A DNA stretch of 64,000 nucleotides, taken from the NCBI RefSeq assembly GCF_002305895.1, contig NZ_CP022203.1, positions 8,691,001 to 8,755,000 of the forward strand, written 5' to 3'. A program made the position numbers and the translations under genes. The notes beneath the pieces were generated by a model. The model was given only the letters and a program-made list of their open reading frames with translations, did not search any database and had not been told where the DNA came from. Each line of letters starts with the position of its first letter. Position 1 is the stretch's first letter. Positions 33,023-41,605 of the stretch are shown here, piece by piece. Source of the DNA: Corallococcus macrosporus DSM 14697 (GTDB lineage: Bacteria > Myxococcota > Myxococcia > Myxococcales > Myxococcaceae).

Positions 33023-33976
33023 ATGCGGACCCGTTCCATTGTCCTCTCCATCGCCGCCGCGCTCGGCGGCGCCCTCGCCGTCACCGGCTTCGTGGGCTGC
33101 GCCGCCACCTCACACGGCGTCCAGCCCTCCGCGCTCGGCAAGGCGCGGCCCTCCTCGGAGCTGCTGCCGCTGCTGGCGCAGCCCGGCCCGGTGGAGCTGG
33201 AGACCGTGGTCTCCTCCGACTGGGCGGTGGAGCGCGGCGGCCTCATCAACCTGGACCACCCCACCGCGAAGGCCGCCGGGCTGGTGGACGGCGCGGAGCC
33301 CGCGCAGGTCTTCTTCCACGCCCTCCGCCACCCGGACAGGGGCCTCTTCATCGTCGACACGGGCGTGGAGACGGCGATGCGGGACGCGCCGGAGAAGGCC
33401 GCCATGCAGGGGCTCATCGTCAGCGCCATGAACATGGGGAGCATGAAGGTGCACGCGCCGCTGGGCGAGTGGCTGGCGAAGCAGCAACAGCCGCTGGCGG
33501 GCGTGTTCCTCACCCACCTGCACCCGGACCACGTCACCGGCATGGCGGACGTGCCCGCGGGCACGCCCGTCTACTCCGGGCCGGGCGAGGCCTCCGAGCG
33601 CGCCTTCATGAACCTCGTCGTCCAGGCCAACGTCGACCGCGCCCTGGCCGGCAAGCCGCCGCTGTCGGAGTGGACCTACGCACGCGAGGACGGCGGCCTG
33701 TTCGACGGCGCGGTGGACATCTTCGGGGACGGCTCCGTGTGGGCGCTCTGGCTGCCCGGCCACACCCCCGGCACCACCGCGTACCTGGTGCGCACCCCGA
33801 AGGGCCCGGTGCTGCTCGCGGGGGACATCAGCCACACCCGCTGGGGCTGGGAGCACGACGTGGAGCCCGGCTCGTACAACAACGACGCGGACGGGGCCAC
33901 GGTGAGCTTCCAGAAGCTGCGCGCGTTCGCCAAGGCGCACCCCAAGGTCGAGGTGCGCCTGGGCCATCAGCACTGA
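33023..33976 (+). CDS. Metallo-beta-lactamase-fold hydrolase, lipoprotein
   Basis: 317 residues. Seen: a lipoprotein signal ending GFVGC, then the metal site motif THLHPDH (H-x-H-x-D-H), later PGHTPGT, and a terminal LGHQH that supplies the last His ligand. The fold hydrolyses ester or lactone substrates such as acyl-homoserine lactones as well as others; substrate class is not resolved. Start at 33023 after GAAGGAGCCCC; the longer frame from 32936 is rejected. Divergent from the LysR gene, which likely controls it. Confidence 0.9.
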   Translation: MRTRSIVLSIAAALGGALAVTGFVGCAATSHGVQPSALGKARPSSELLPLLAQPGPVELETVVSSDWAVERGGLINLDHPTAKAAGLVDGAEPAQVFFHALRHPDRGLFIVDTGVETAMRDAPEKAAMQGLIVSAMNMGSMKVHAPLGEWLAKQQQPLAGVFLTHLHPDHVTGMADVPAGTPVYSGPGEASERAFMNLVVQANVDRALAGKPPLSEWTYAREDGGLFDGAVDIFGDGSVWALWLPGHTPGTTAYLVRTPKGPVLLAGDISHTRWGWEHDVEPGSYNNDADGATVSFQKLRAFAKAHPKVEVRLGHQH

Positions 33977-33986
33977 CGCGGGGGCG

Positions 33987-34973
33987 TCAGTTCCGGGTGT
34001 GCTGCCGGAAGAAGTCCCACATGAGGGCGGTGCCATCCGGCCCGGACGGGTCGGCGAAGGGATAGCGAGAATCCCCGCCGGGCCAGGCGTGGTCCATGCC
34101 CTGGACTTCGATGTGCCGCGCCACCAGCGCGCCGCCGTAGACGTAGTCCTCCACGGTGTACGCGCGCCCGCCAGGCACGCTGGCCCGCGTCACCTGCGTG
34201 GCCGCCGGACGGATGCTGTCGTTGGCCACGCCGTCATCGCCGTAGTCGCTGGTCTGCAGGAACTGCCGCGTCGCCTGCCGGCCATTGACGAGGTCGACGA
34301 CGCTGTCCTTCGTCCCGTGCACCACGAGCACCGGCATCGTGTGGCGCGGACGGCCCGAGCACACCCACGCGTCCCGGCCCCGGTCATCCGGGTGGTAGAT
34401 GCTGCCGAAGAGCATGGCGAAGCCCGTGCCCGAAATCGTGGTGGCCGCCTTGTACATGGCGCCCGCGCCAATCATCCCCGCGGCGAACACGTCCGAGTAG
34501 CAGGCCAGCAGCGTGCCCGCGAGCACCGCGCCGGAGCTGACGCCGCCCACGTAGACCCGGCGCGCGTCCACGGCGTAGTGCCGCCTCACCTGCTCCACCA
34601 TGCGCACGACGAGCGCGGGCTCGCCGTGGTCGCGCGTCTGGTTGAGCACCAGCATGAAGTTCCAGCACTGCGTGGGGTTCGCGAACGTGGCTTGGTTCGG
34701 GTACAGCACCAGGAACTGCTCGGCGTCCGCCTTCTCGTTGAGGCGCGTGAGGCCAGCGAACTGGCTGGGGTTCTGGAAGCAGCCGTGCAGCGCCACCACC
34801 AGGGGCAGCGGCGTGCCCGGCGCGTAGCCGGTGGGCACCCAGAGCTGGAAGCCGCGCGTCCCTTCGACGCCATGGACCCAGGTCCCCGCGCGGGCGGGGG
34901 CCGCGGCGGTGAGCGACAGGACGGCGAGCAGCAACAACCACGTGCGTGCGCACGCGACAGCGTTCCGCTTCAT
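33987..34973 (-). CDS. PHB-depolymerase-family esterase, secreted
   Basis: 328 residues of the extracellular type-1 poly(hydroxyalkanoate) depolymerase/esterase fold. Seen: a signal peptide (LLLLAVLSLTAAAPARA), the oxyanion motif ALHGC, a nucleophile elbow GGVSSGA, an acid region VVHGTKDSVV, and the late catalytic His in DHAWPGG. Family members include feruloyl esterases, so polyester, acetyl-xylan or feruloyl esters are all possible substrates. Convergent with the metallo-beta-lactamase-fold gene. Likely secreted, in keeping with a scavenging lifestyle. Confidence 0.92.
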   Translation of the reverse strand: MKRNAVACARTWLLLLAVLSLTAAAPARAGTWVHGVEGTRGFQLWVPTGYAPGTPLPLVVALHGCFQNPSQFAGLTRLNEKADAEQFLVLYPNQATFANPTQCWNFMLVLNQTRDHGEPALVVRMVEQVRRHYAVDARRVYVGGVSSGAVLAGTLLACYSDVFAAGMIGAGAMYKAATTISGTGFAMLFGSIYHPDDRGRDAWVCSGRPRHTMPVLVVHGTKDSVVDLVNGRQATRQFLQTSDYGDDGVANDSIRPAATQVTRASVPGGRAYTVEDYVYGGALVARHIEVQGMDHAWPGGDSRYPFADPSGPDGTALMWDFFRQHTRN

Positions 34974-35005
34974 TGGTTGACTCCTTCGGGGTGGGGGAAC
35001 CGCGC

Positions 35006-35821
35006 TCAGCCCGGCTGCCGCGCATCCGCCGCGGCGGACTCGACTCCGGCCAGGAAGGCCTCCACGGCCTCGGCGACCTTCTCGGGCTGGTCATGCGGTG
35101 ACGCATGGCCGGAGTCACTCAACACCTGGAGCCGCGCGTCCGGCAGCAGGTCCACGTAGGCCTGCTTCGTGGACACGGGCGTGTAGTCCCTGTCGGACGC
35201 GAGCACCAGCACCGGGCAGGTGATACGGCCCAGGTGCCGCGTGACGCTCCACCCCACCAGCCCCTTCGTCGCCCGCAGGTACGCGTCCGGGTCGTTGGCG
35301 CCGAAAATCTCCCGTGCGCGCTGGCGCAGCGCCTCCTGCTCCGGCTTGGGGAACAGCCTGGGCGCCAGGACCTTCGCCAGCGCCGCGGGCCCCAGCAGCT
35401 TCAGCAGCGCCAGGCGCAGCCCGAGCTCGAGCTTGCGGCGCGGCGTGTGCGCCACCAGCTCCGGCCCGCTGTTCACGATGACCAGGCTTCGCACCAGCTC
35501 CGGCCGGTCCACCGCGAGCTGGAACCCCATCATCCCCCCCATGGACAGGCCCACCACGTGGACGCCCTGGAGCCCCAGCGCGTCACACAGCCCCGAGATG
35601 TCCCGGGCGAAGCGCGGCACGCCATACGCGCCCGGCGGCTTCCCGCTGCGGCCATGGCCCCGCGCATCCGGGAGGATGACGCGATGACGGGCCGCCAGTC
35701 TGGGTGCCACGGACTCCCAGTCCAAGCCCGAGGAGCCGAGCCCATGAAGAAGCAGCACCGGGGTGCCCTCACCCGACTCCTCGAAGTAGAGGGAGAGCTC
35801 CTCGAGCTGGAGCAACGGCAT
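35006..35821 (-). CDS. Alpha/beta hydrolase
   Basis: 271 residues of the alpha/beta-hydrolase fold. Seen: the oxyanion LLLHGLGSSG, the nucleophile elbow GLSMGG (catalytic Ser), a charged acid region (VLASDRDYTPV) and the late His in SDSGHASPHDQPE. The shape matches 3-oxoadipate enol-lactonase / hydrolytic dehalogenase-like members without proving either. No signal peptide; cytosolic. It diverges from the TetR gene, with a perfect palindrome in between, so TetR probably represses it. Confidence 0.92.
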   Translation of the reverse strand: MPLLQLEELSLYFEESGEGTPVLLLHGLGSSGLDWESVAPRLAARHRVILPDARGHGRSGKPPGAYGVPRFARDISGLCDALGLQGVHVVGLSMGGMMGFQLAVDRPELVRSLVIVNSGPELVAHTPRRKLELGLRLALLKLLGPAALAKVLAPRLFPKPEQEALRQRAREIFGANDPDAYLRATKGLVGWSVTRHLGRITCPVLVLASDRDYTPVSTKQAYVDLLPDARLQVLSDSGHASPHDQPEKVAEAVEAFLAGVESAAADARQPG

Positions 35822-35878
35822 GTCCGGACCCCAGATTCAGGTAGGAAGCGTGTCGAACTGCAGGCCCGACGCTACATG

Positions 35879-35892
35879 AACGAACGTTCGTT
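35879..35892. promoter_or_regulatory. TetR operator
   Basis: AACGAACGTTCGTT is a perfect 14-bp palindrome, typical of TetR-type half sites, in the 86-bp gap between the hydrolase and TetR genes. It sits 16 bp before the TetR start, so it would serve both promoters. Confidence 0.75.
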
Positions 35893-35907
35893 TATCAAGA
35901 GCCCCCC

Positions 35908-36555
35908 ATGAGTACGCCCCCCAGCTCCCGCCTGCTCGCCACGGACGCCCGCCTCCCCCCCACGGCGGCGCCTCCGGAGGGCACCCGCCGCCGCATCCTG
36001 GAGACCGCCCTGCAGCTCTTCGCGAGCCGCGGCTATCACGACACGTCCATTCGAGACCTGGCCACGGCCCTGGAGCTGCGGCCCAGCGCGCTGTATGCCC
36101 ACTTCGCGGCCAAGGACCACGTCCTCGCGGAGCTGGTGCGCATTGGCCACGAGGCCCACTTCGAGGCGCTGGAGACCGCGTTCCAGGCCGCGAAGCCCAC
36201 GCCAGCGGACCAGGTCCGCGCGCTGGTCCACGCCCACACGCGCGTCCACGCCGAGCATCCGCAGCTCGCGCTGGTGGTGAACGAGGAGTTCTACGCGCTG
36301 AGCCCGGCGCTGGCGGCGCCCGCGCAGGCGCTGCGGGACAGGGCCAACGCCATGTTGATTGACGCCATCCGGCGCGGCATGGCCCAGGGGCAGTTCAACC
36401 CGCTCCACCCTGAAATCACCGCCGCGGCGATTGTCGGCATGGGCTCGCGCATCCCCCACTGGTTCGAGCCCGCGGGCCCCATCGCGGTGGAGACCCTGGC
36501 GGCCACCCACGCCGAGCTGGCGCTGCGGATGCTGGGAAGTGTCGCCACCGCGTGA
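35908..36555 (+). CDS. TetR-family transcriptional regulator
   Basis: 215 residues. Seen: the TetR helix-turn-helix block (GTRRRILETALQLFASRGYH, TSIRDLATALELRPSALYAH) followed by an all-helical ligand domain. Family rule: it binds a palindrome near its own gene and is released by a small ligand. The palindrome at 35879-35892 and the divergent hydrolase fit this exactly, so it is likely the hydrolase's repressor. A short Ser/Pro-rich tail precedes the HTH. Confidence 0.95.
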   Translation: MSTPPSSRLLATDARLPPTAAPPEGTRRRILETALQLFASRGYHDTSIRDLATALELRPSALYAHFAAKDHVLAELVRIGHEAHFEALETAFQAAKPTPADQVRALVHAHTRVHAEHPQLALVVNEEFYALSPALAAPAQALRDRANAMLIDAIRRGMAQGQFNPLHPEITAAAIVGMGSRIPHWFEPAGPIAVETLAATHAELALRMLGSVATA

Positions 36556-36567
36556 GATGGAACGGGG

Positions 36568-36738
36568 CTAATGGCGTATCTGCCTGCGGCCGGACGCCAC
36601 CTGGAACGCGTACACGCCCAGCGCGGCGATGCCGACGAGGAAGACGACCCACAGCAGGCCGCCCACGACGACGCGTGTCACGGTGAGCACGACCCAGAGC
36701 GCGAGCAGCGCCAGGCCCACGTAGAGCAACCCCTTCAT
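36568..36738 (-). CDS. Small two-helix membrane protein
   Basis: 56 residues, too short for most gene finders but with a good start (GGGAGG 6 nt before the ATG at 36738). Seen: two hydrophobic helices (LLYVGLALLALWVVLTVTRV and VGGLLWVVFLVGIAALGVY) and a basic tail (SGRRQIRH). Probably an inner-membrane subunit or stabiliser of unknown partner. It is convergent with the TetR gene and about 170 nt from the barrel gene; the whole interval is otherwise empty. Confidence 0.65.
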   Translation of the reverse strand: MKGLLYVGLALLALWVVLTVTRVVVGGLLWVVFLVGIAALGVYAFQVASGRRQIRH

Positions 36739-36912
36739 CCTTGGCCTCCCTGCCACGAGGAAAGTCCCTTCATGGTAGGGATGCGCCGCCCATGCGACAG
36801 GGCCCGGCTGCCCGGTTGGCCGCTGTCCTTTGAATTTCCCAGACAGGCCCGCGTCAGGAGGCGCATCCACCGAAACGGCGGATGCCCTTCTCTCCGTCTG
36901 GACACACTCCCC

Positions 36913-37680
36913 ATGAAGACTCAGTTGCTCTGGAAGTTCACGGCGCTCTCCCTCACCCTGTCCGCTCCCGCCTTCGCCGCGGACTGGCGCAATGACGGCA
37001 ACTTCCGGCGCAAGGAGGTCAAGAGCGCCGACGAGCTGGAGCAGGCGCGAGAGGACCGGGGCTTCGCGCTGGGCCTGCGCGCGGGCTACGCCCTCCCCAT
37101 GGGCAATGCCGTCGGCTCCGAGGATGGCGAAGGCGCCAAGATGAGTGACGCGTACCAGGGCGCCATCCCCTTGCAGGCGGACCTCGGTTACTTCTTCAAC
37201 TCGAACGTCTACGTCGGCGCCTACTTCCAGTACGCGCCCGTGTTCCTGCCAGAGAGCGCGCTGTGCGAAGACGGGATGGACTGCTCGGCGAGCCAGATGC
37301 GCTTTGGCATCAACGCGTCCTACCACTTCCGCGCGGGTGAGAAGTTCATGCCCTGGCTGGGGCTGGGCATCGGCTACGAGACGATCAACATCAGGCTCTC
37401 CATGAAGGAGGGCGAGGTGGAGAGCACCATCGGCGCCGGCGCGCGCGGCATCGAGTTCGCCTCCGTCCAGGGCGGCGCCGACTACCGCATCAACGACACC
37501 TTCTCCATCGGGCCCTACGTCTCACTGTCGGCCGGCGTCTACCAGACGGCCACCACCAGCATCGAGACGAAGAACGTCCCCATCCTCGGCGACATCTCCG
37601 AGTCGGAGTCGGAGAGCATCGACGACAAGGCGGTCCACGCCTGGCTGTCCGGCGGCCTGCGGATGCAGGTCCGCTTCTGA
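36913..37680 (+). CDS. Outer-membrane beta-barrel protein
   Basis: 255 residues with a signal peptide (FTALSLTLSAPAFAA) and alternating amphipathic strands (LGLRAGYALP, LGYFFNSNVYVGAYFQYAP, WLGLGIGYETINI, VSLSAGVYQ, SGGLRMQVRF) ending in a terminal Phe, as expected for BamA-inserted barrels. Two Cys (36-kb coordinate region C-E-D-G-M-D-C) could form a loop disulfide. Function unknown: porin or small barrel of the OmpA/OmpW style. Start at 36913 chosen because of the signal. Confidence 0.78.
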   Translation: MKTQLLWKFTALSLTLSAPAFAADWRNDGNFRRKEVKSADELEQAREDRGFALGLRAGYALPMGNAVGSEDGEGAKMSDAYQGAIPLQADLGYFFNSNVYVGAYFQYAPVFLPESALCEDGMDCSASQMRFGINASYHFRAGEKFMPWLGLGIGYETINIRLSMKEGEVESTIGAGARGIEFASVQGGADYRINDTFSIGPYVSLSAGVYQTATTSIETKNVPILGDISESESESIDDKAVHAWLSGGLRMQVRF

Positions 37681-37696
37681 GTCACCGTCGCCCACC

Positions 37697-39313
37697 TCAG
37701 TCCAGCAGGTGCGGGTTGCGCAGGATGAGCAGCCCCGCCTGCACGGTGGCCGCGTAGTCGTTGAGGTGCCCGGCGTCGATGAGCGCGGTGGCATCCCGGC
37801 TGCCGCCCGCGGCGAGCGCGGCCTCCACCTTCTTGCTGCCCTGGTTGTACGCGGCGAGCGCCAGCCGCCAGTCCCCAAACCGCGCGTGCAGGTCCGACAG
37901 CAGCGCGGCGGCGGCCTGCGACTCGCGCGTCACGTCCAACCGCTCATCGCGCGCCTCGCTGACCTCCAGGCCGTAGCGCCGCGCCGTCTCCGGGATGAAC
38001 ATCCACACGCCCGCGCCACGCATGCCCGGCGCCAGCGAGGGCCGGCCATCCGTCTCCGGCATGTTCGTCGCGGCGGACTCGACGACGGCCACGGCCAGCA
38101 GTCCCTCGGGCAGCCCCTTCGCGCGCAGCGGCGCGGCGAGCGCCTCCCGCTGCGTCTTCAGGTTGGCCAGCGCGCGCTTCATGAACGCGCGGCCCTTCTC
38201 CGTGCCCGTGAGCGCGTTGAGCCGCGCCAACACGTGCGCGTCCACCACCACCGGCAGATCCCCCTTCGGCTGGCTGGACGTCGCGAGCGCCTGCGCCTCC
38301 GCGAGCGTCACCGCGCGGCCGCTCGCCACGCCTTGCGACACCGCCGCGAGCGGCACCAGGAAGAGACACAACGCGGCCAGGAGCGCGGAAACGCCCTGGG
38401 CGCGGGCGGGACGAGGCTGGAAGAGCATCTGGATTCTCCGGGTGGTGGGGTGGGACATGCCAGTGGCACCGGCGGGGAGGGAGGCTTCAGACCGCACCGA
38501 CAAGGCCGCCTGGAGCAGGCACCGCGCATAGGCGTGCGCCTGGACCCGGCCGCTGGCCACCAGCGCCTCGTCACACGCCAGCTCCTGGAGCGAGGCCATC
38601 CACCGGGACAGGCCATGCGCCCCCGGGTGCCAGAAGAAGGCACCGGTGAGGACGAGCCGCGCGAAGGCCCGCTGCGTGTCGCGCTGACGGTGGTGCTGAA
38701 GCTCGTGGAGCACCGTCAGCCGGAGGGACTCCGCGTCCTCCAGCAGCGCGGGCGGCACCACCACCCACGCGGACGGCTCACGGCGCAGGCGGGGAAACCA
38801 CGCCGAGAAGGCAGGCATGCCCGCCTCGCCCAGCACCACGGCGACACGCCCCACGCCGCGCACCCGGGGCAGCGACTCCAGCTCGCGCAGCAAGCGCGCA
38901 TGCCGCGCCAGCGCCCGAACCATCACCGCGATGCCGCCCACCAGCAGCGTCAGCGCCGCCGCGGGCAGCACGGGGGGAAACTCAGGCGCGGACGTCTGGG
39001 CCCGCGCGGGCTTCACCGCCGGACGCGGCTCCCACAGCGGCTCGGGCAGCCGTCCCGCGTGGCGCGCCACGGAGCGCTCGAAGGTGAAGCGGGGCCCGGT
39101 GGGCACCAGCGCGTGCACGGCCAGGGCCAGCAGCGGCAACACCAGCGACAGCAGCAGCGCGCCGCGCGCCACCTTCAAGGACTGCCGCGCCGACAACGAA
39201 CGCCCCAGCCGGGCCAACAGCGCCAGCGCCAGCCAGGCCAACGCCGGCGCCACGGCGAGCAGCAGCGCCTGCGTCAGATAGAGTGACGCGAGCTCACGCA
39301 GCGCGGCGCTCAC
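37697..39313 (-). CDS. M56 (BlaR1-like) peptidase fused to a lytic transglycosylase domain
   Basis: 538 residues. Seen: three N-terminal membrane helices; an M56 metalloprotease with the zinc motif HELQHH (203-208), E244 of QELACDEA and a fourth helix about 308-325; then a periplasmic SLT-type domain (about 395-538) with catalytic Glu E412 (AVVESAATN), GAGVWMFIPETARRYGL and the ALAAYNQGSKKV turn. Known: BlaR1 uses M56 to cleave BlaI after a penicillin-binding sensor is acylated; here that sensor is replaced by a glycan-cleaving domain. Its GTG start overlaps the stop of the BlaI-type gene by 4 nt. Inference: it senses peptidoglycan state through the SLT domain and triggers cleavage of the repressor. 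Confidence 0.93.
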   Translation of the reverse strand: MSAALRELASLYLTQALLLAVAPALAWLALALLARLGRSLSARQSLKVARGALLLSLVLPLLALAVHALVPTGPRFTFERSVARHAGRLPEPLWEPRPAVKPARAQTSAPEFPPVLPAAALTLLVGGIAVMVRALARHARLLRELESLPRVRGVGRVAVVLGEAGMPAFSAWFPRLRREPSAWVVVPPALLEDAESLRLTVLHELQHHRQRDTQRAFARLVLTGAFFWHPGAHGLSRWMASLQELACDEALVASGRVQAHAYARCLLQAALSVRSEASLPAGATGMSHPTTRRIQMLFQPRPARAQGVSALLAALCLFLVPLAAVSQGVASGRAVTLAEAQALATSSQPKGDLPVVVDAHVLARLNALTGTEKGRAFMKRALANLKTQREALAAPLRAKGLPEGLLAVAVVESAATNMPETDGRPSLAPGMRGAGVWMFIPETARRYGLEVSEARDERLDVTRESQAAAALLSDLHARFGDWRLALAAYNQGSKKVEAALAAGGSRDATALIDAGHLNDYAATVQAGLLILRNPHLLD

Positions 39314-39711
39314 GGCTTGCGGCCCTTCGCGTCGAGCAGCTCGCGGAGCTGGTCCACGTCCGAGGCGGACAGCGGCACCGCCTCCACCAGCCGCGCCACC
39401 AGCGCGGAGGGCGTGCCGTCGAACACCGTCTCCACCAGGTGGCGCACGCTCTGCGCCTCGTAGGCGTCACGCGGCAGCACCGCCGAATACAGGTGGCCCC
39501 GCCCCTGCTTGCGGCTCTGCACCACGCCCTTCTGCTCCAGGATGCGCAGCACCGTGGAGACGGACGTGTACGCCAGCGCGCGCTCCGGCGGCAGCGCGGC
39601 CAGCACGTCCGCCACGCTCACCTCGCCCAGGCGCCAGACGAGGTGCATCAACTCCAGCTCCACCGGCGTCAACGGCCGGGGGGCCACTTCAGGCTCAGGC
39701 TTGCGAGTCAC
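39310..39711 (-). CDS. BlaI/MecI-type repressor
   Basis: 133 residues of the penicillinase repressor family. Seen: the winged-helix core (ELELMHLVWRLGEVSVADVL; AYTSVSTVLRILEQKGVV) and a C-terminal dimer helix. A GTG start at 39711 behind GGAGGAGCTC is better than the TTG at 39732. Two palindromic operators lie 25-62 bp upstream, so it represses its own operon, as BlaI does. Its protease partner is encoded just downstream with overlapping codons. The expected cleavage site was not identified. Confidence 0.94.
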   Translation of the reverse strand: MTRKPEPEVAPRPLTPVELELMHLVWRLGEVSVADVLAALPPERALAYTSVSTVLRILEQKGVVQSRKQGRGHLYSAVLPRDAYEAQSVRHLVETVFDGTPSALVARLVEAVPLSASDVDQLRELLDAKGRKP

Positions 39712-39735
39712 GAGCTCCTCCGTGACGCGCAAGCT

Positions 39736-39749
39736 ACTAAGGACTTAGT
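39736..39749. promoter_or_regulatory. BlaI operator 1
   Basis: ACTAAG-GA-CTTAGT is a perfect 6-bp dyad, about 25 bp upstream of the GTG start of the repressor gene. Together with the second site it is the expected autoregulation element. Confidence 0.75.
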
Positions 39750-39757
39750 TCCAAAGC

Positions 39758-39773
39758 AACTAGCCCCTTAGTT
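39758..39773. promoter_or_regulatory. BlaI operator 2
   Basis: AACTA-N6-TAGTT is a near copy of operator 1. The centres are about 23 bp apart, close to two turns of DNA, so two dimers would bind on one face. Confidence 0.65.
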
Positions 39774-39796
39774 CATCACTGACGGAGCGCCCGTCC

Positions 39797-41377
39797 CTAC
39801 ACCCCGAGCGCCTCGCGCAGCTCCGGCAGCCGCCGCGCCTGCACCGCGCCGTAGACGAAGCGGTCCGGGCGCAGCACCACCACGTCCGCGGTGTGCCTGG
39901 AGAACCAGTCCGCCAGCTTGCCGGTGACGTCCACCACCTCGGGCGCGTCCTCGGAGGCCTCGGCCGCCGCCTCCGACGGCGGGCGGAACGTCATCATCCG
40001 GCCGCCCAGGGACTCGGCCAGCTCCCGCGCCGCCTCCCGCTCCGCGGACGGCGCGTTCCACCGGCACAGCACCGTGAACTCGTTGCCCAGGGTGTCGTCC
40101 AGCAGCACCTCGTCACCGGACGGCAGCTTCACGCGCGGCTGGATGAAGTACTCCCCCTTGTCCCCGAAGTAGTAGCCGCTCGCGTGCGCCGGGGCCTCCT
40201 TGAACTCGAAGCCCTCGATGAACTTCCGCACCCGGGGGATGCGCTGGAGGGTGCGCATCAGCGCGTCACGCGCGGAGGCCACCATGGGGTTGCGCGCCAG
40301 GAACAGGTGCCCCACCCGGACACACAGCTTCTGCACCGCCTCCACGTGCGGCCGGCGCTCCTGCTCGTAGGTGTCCAGCAGCGAGTCCGGGGACTGCCCG
40401 TGCACCACGCGCTTCAGCTTCCACGCCAGGTTGGACGCATCCCGCATCCCCGACACCAGGCCCTGCCCCATGAAGGGCGGCATGGTGTGCGCGGCGTCGC
40501 CCAGCAGGAAGACGTTGCCCTGGCGCCAACGCGCCGCGTTGAGGCAGTGGAAGGTGTACACGGAGGCCCGCTCGATGCGCACCCGCTTCGGGTCCACGTA
40601 CGGCGCGATGAGCTCCGCGATGGTCTCCGACTTCTCCAGGTGCTCGCGCGTTTCTCCGGGCATCATCATGAACTCCCAGCGAATCTGATTCACGGCGCCG
40701 GTGGCCACGAAGGCCGGGCGCTTCGGGTCGCACACGAAGCGGCAGATCTCCGGCACCTCCCCCTCCGTCACCGTGCCGGACACCGCCAGCCAGGGCTCGC
40801 CGTAGGCCCGCCCCGACATCGGGATGCCCAGCGCCTTGCGCACGGTGCTGCGCGCCCCGTCACACGCCAGCAGGTACTTCGCGCGGATGGAGCGCTGCTC
40901 GCCGGTGAACGAGTCCCGGTAGCGCACCGTCACCCCGCCGGAGTCCTGCACCACCGCCTCCACGCTCACGCCCTTGCGCAGCTCCACGTGCTCGAAGCGG
41001 TTCAGCCCGTCACGCAGCGCGCCCTCCAGCAGCGGCTGGTGGAAGAACCACAGCGGCGTGTGCCCGAAGCCGAAGTCCGTCTCGCCGGTGTGGATCGCCG
41101 CGAAGCGCTTGCCGCTGCCGCCCACGTACTCCGCGAAACGGCTCTCCCGCATGTTGCTTTGCAGCAAATCCAACAATCCGGTGGACTGGTAGATGCGCAG
41201 CCCCTCGTCGTCACAGGAGAAGGCGCGGGGCTCCCCGTGCGGCGTCACGTCCCGCTCCAGCAGCAGGGTGCGCACGCCCATGAGACCCAGCAGGTTGCCC
41301 GTCAACGCTCCCACCGGCCCACACCCGCTGATGATGACGTCCACCTGCGCGTCGGACTGCTGGCTGTCACAACCCAT
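39797..41377 (-). CDS. FAD-dependent aromatic monooxygenase (MhpA/PheA-like)
   Basis: 526 residues. Seen: the dinucleotide-binding GCGPVGALTGNLLGLMG, the flavin ring motif GDAAHTMPPFMGQG, and an acidic D-G region (LACDGARSTVRKALG) conserved in NAD(P)H hydroxylases such as 3-(3-hydroxyphenyl)propionate hydroxylase. It likely adds a hydroxyl to an aromatic or polyketide substrate. Start at 41377 after GGGAGGCATCC. It diverges from a SARP-type activator with a fitting operator between the two, so it is probably the activator's target. It could be part of a small secondary-metabolism pathway, but no synthase genes lie nearby. Confidence 0.93.
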   Translation of the reverse strand: MGCDSQQSDAQVDVIISGCGPVGALTGNLLGLMGVRTLLLERDVTPHGEPRAFSCDDEGLRIYQSTGLLDLLQSNMRESRFAEYVGGSGKRFAAIHTGETDFGFGHTPLWFFHQPLLEGALRDGLNRFEHVELRKGVSVEAVVQDSGGVTVRYRDSFTGEQRSIRAKYLLACDGARSTVRKALGIPMSGRAYGEPWLAVSGTVTEGEVPEICRFVCDPKRPAFVATGAVNQIRWEFMMMPGETREHLEKSETIAELIAPYVDPKRVRIERASVYTFHCLNAARWRQGNVFLLGDAAHTMPPFMGQGLVSGMRDASNLAWKLKRVVHGQSPDSLLDTYEQERRPHVEAVQKLCVRVGHLFLARNPMVASARDALMRTLQRIPRVRKFIEGFEFKEAPAHASGYYFGDKGEYFIQPRVKLPSGDEVLLDDTLGNEFTVLCRWNAPSAEREAARELAESLGGRMMTFRPPSEAAAEASEDAPEVVDVTGKLADWFSRHTADVVVLRPDRFVYGAVQARRLPELREALGV

Positions 41378-41407
41378 GGATGCCTCCCGGGGCAATGTCT
41401 GGCATTT

Positions 41408-41413
41408 TTAATA
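41408..41413 (-). promoter_or_regulatory. -10-like element of the monooxygenase gene
   Basis: TATTAA on the minus strand, ahead of the monooxygenase start. It lies 8 bp from the nearer of the two SARP repeats, the spacing reported for SARP-activated promoters. Confidence 0.45.
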
Positions 41414-41421
41414 ACGAAATA

Positions 41422-41440
41422 GGTGTGACCACGGTGTGAC
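41422..41440 (-). promoter_or_regulatory. SARP-type operator (direct repeats, 11-bp period)
   Basis: GTCACACC occurs twice on the minus strand, with repeat starts 11 bp apart (plus-strand positions 41422-41429 and 41433-41440). SARP family activators bind two such repeats next to a -10. The divergent gene encodes a SARP-like protein. Confidence 0.65.
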
Positions 41441-41605
41441 GGGTCCGGAAGTCTGGAACAGCATCCGTTCAGAGCGGCGAGCTGCCGTATGACGGAAAAA
41501 GCACACGCAAAAATTGTCAGTACTGGGGCAATCCCTACCCGTGACGGAGGTTTTCGGCGGACGTGTTACCTTGGGGCCCCGCCCATGCGAGGAATCCCGG
41601 AGGAC

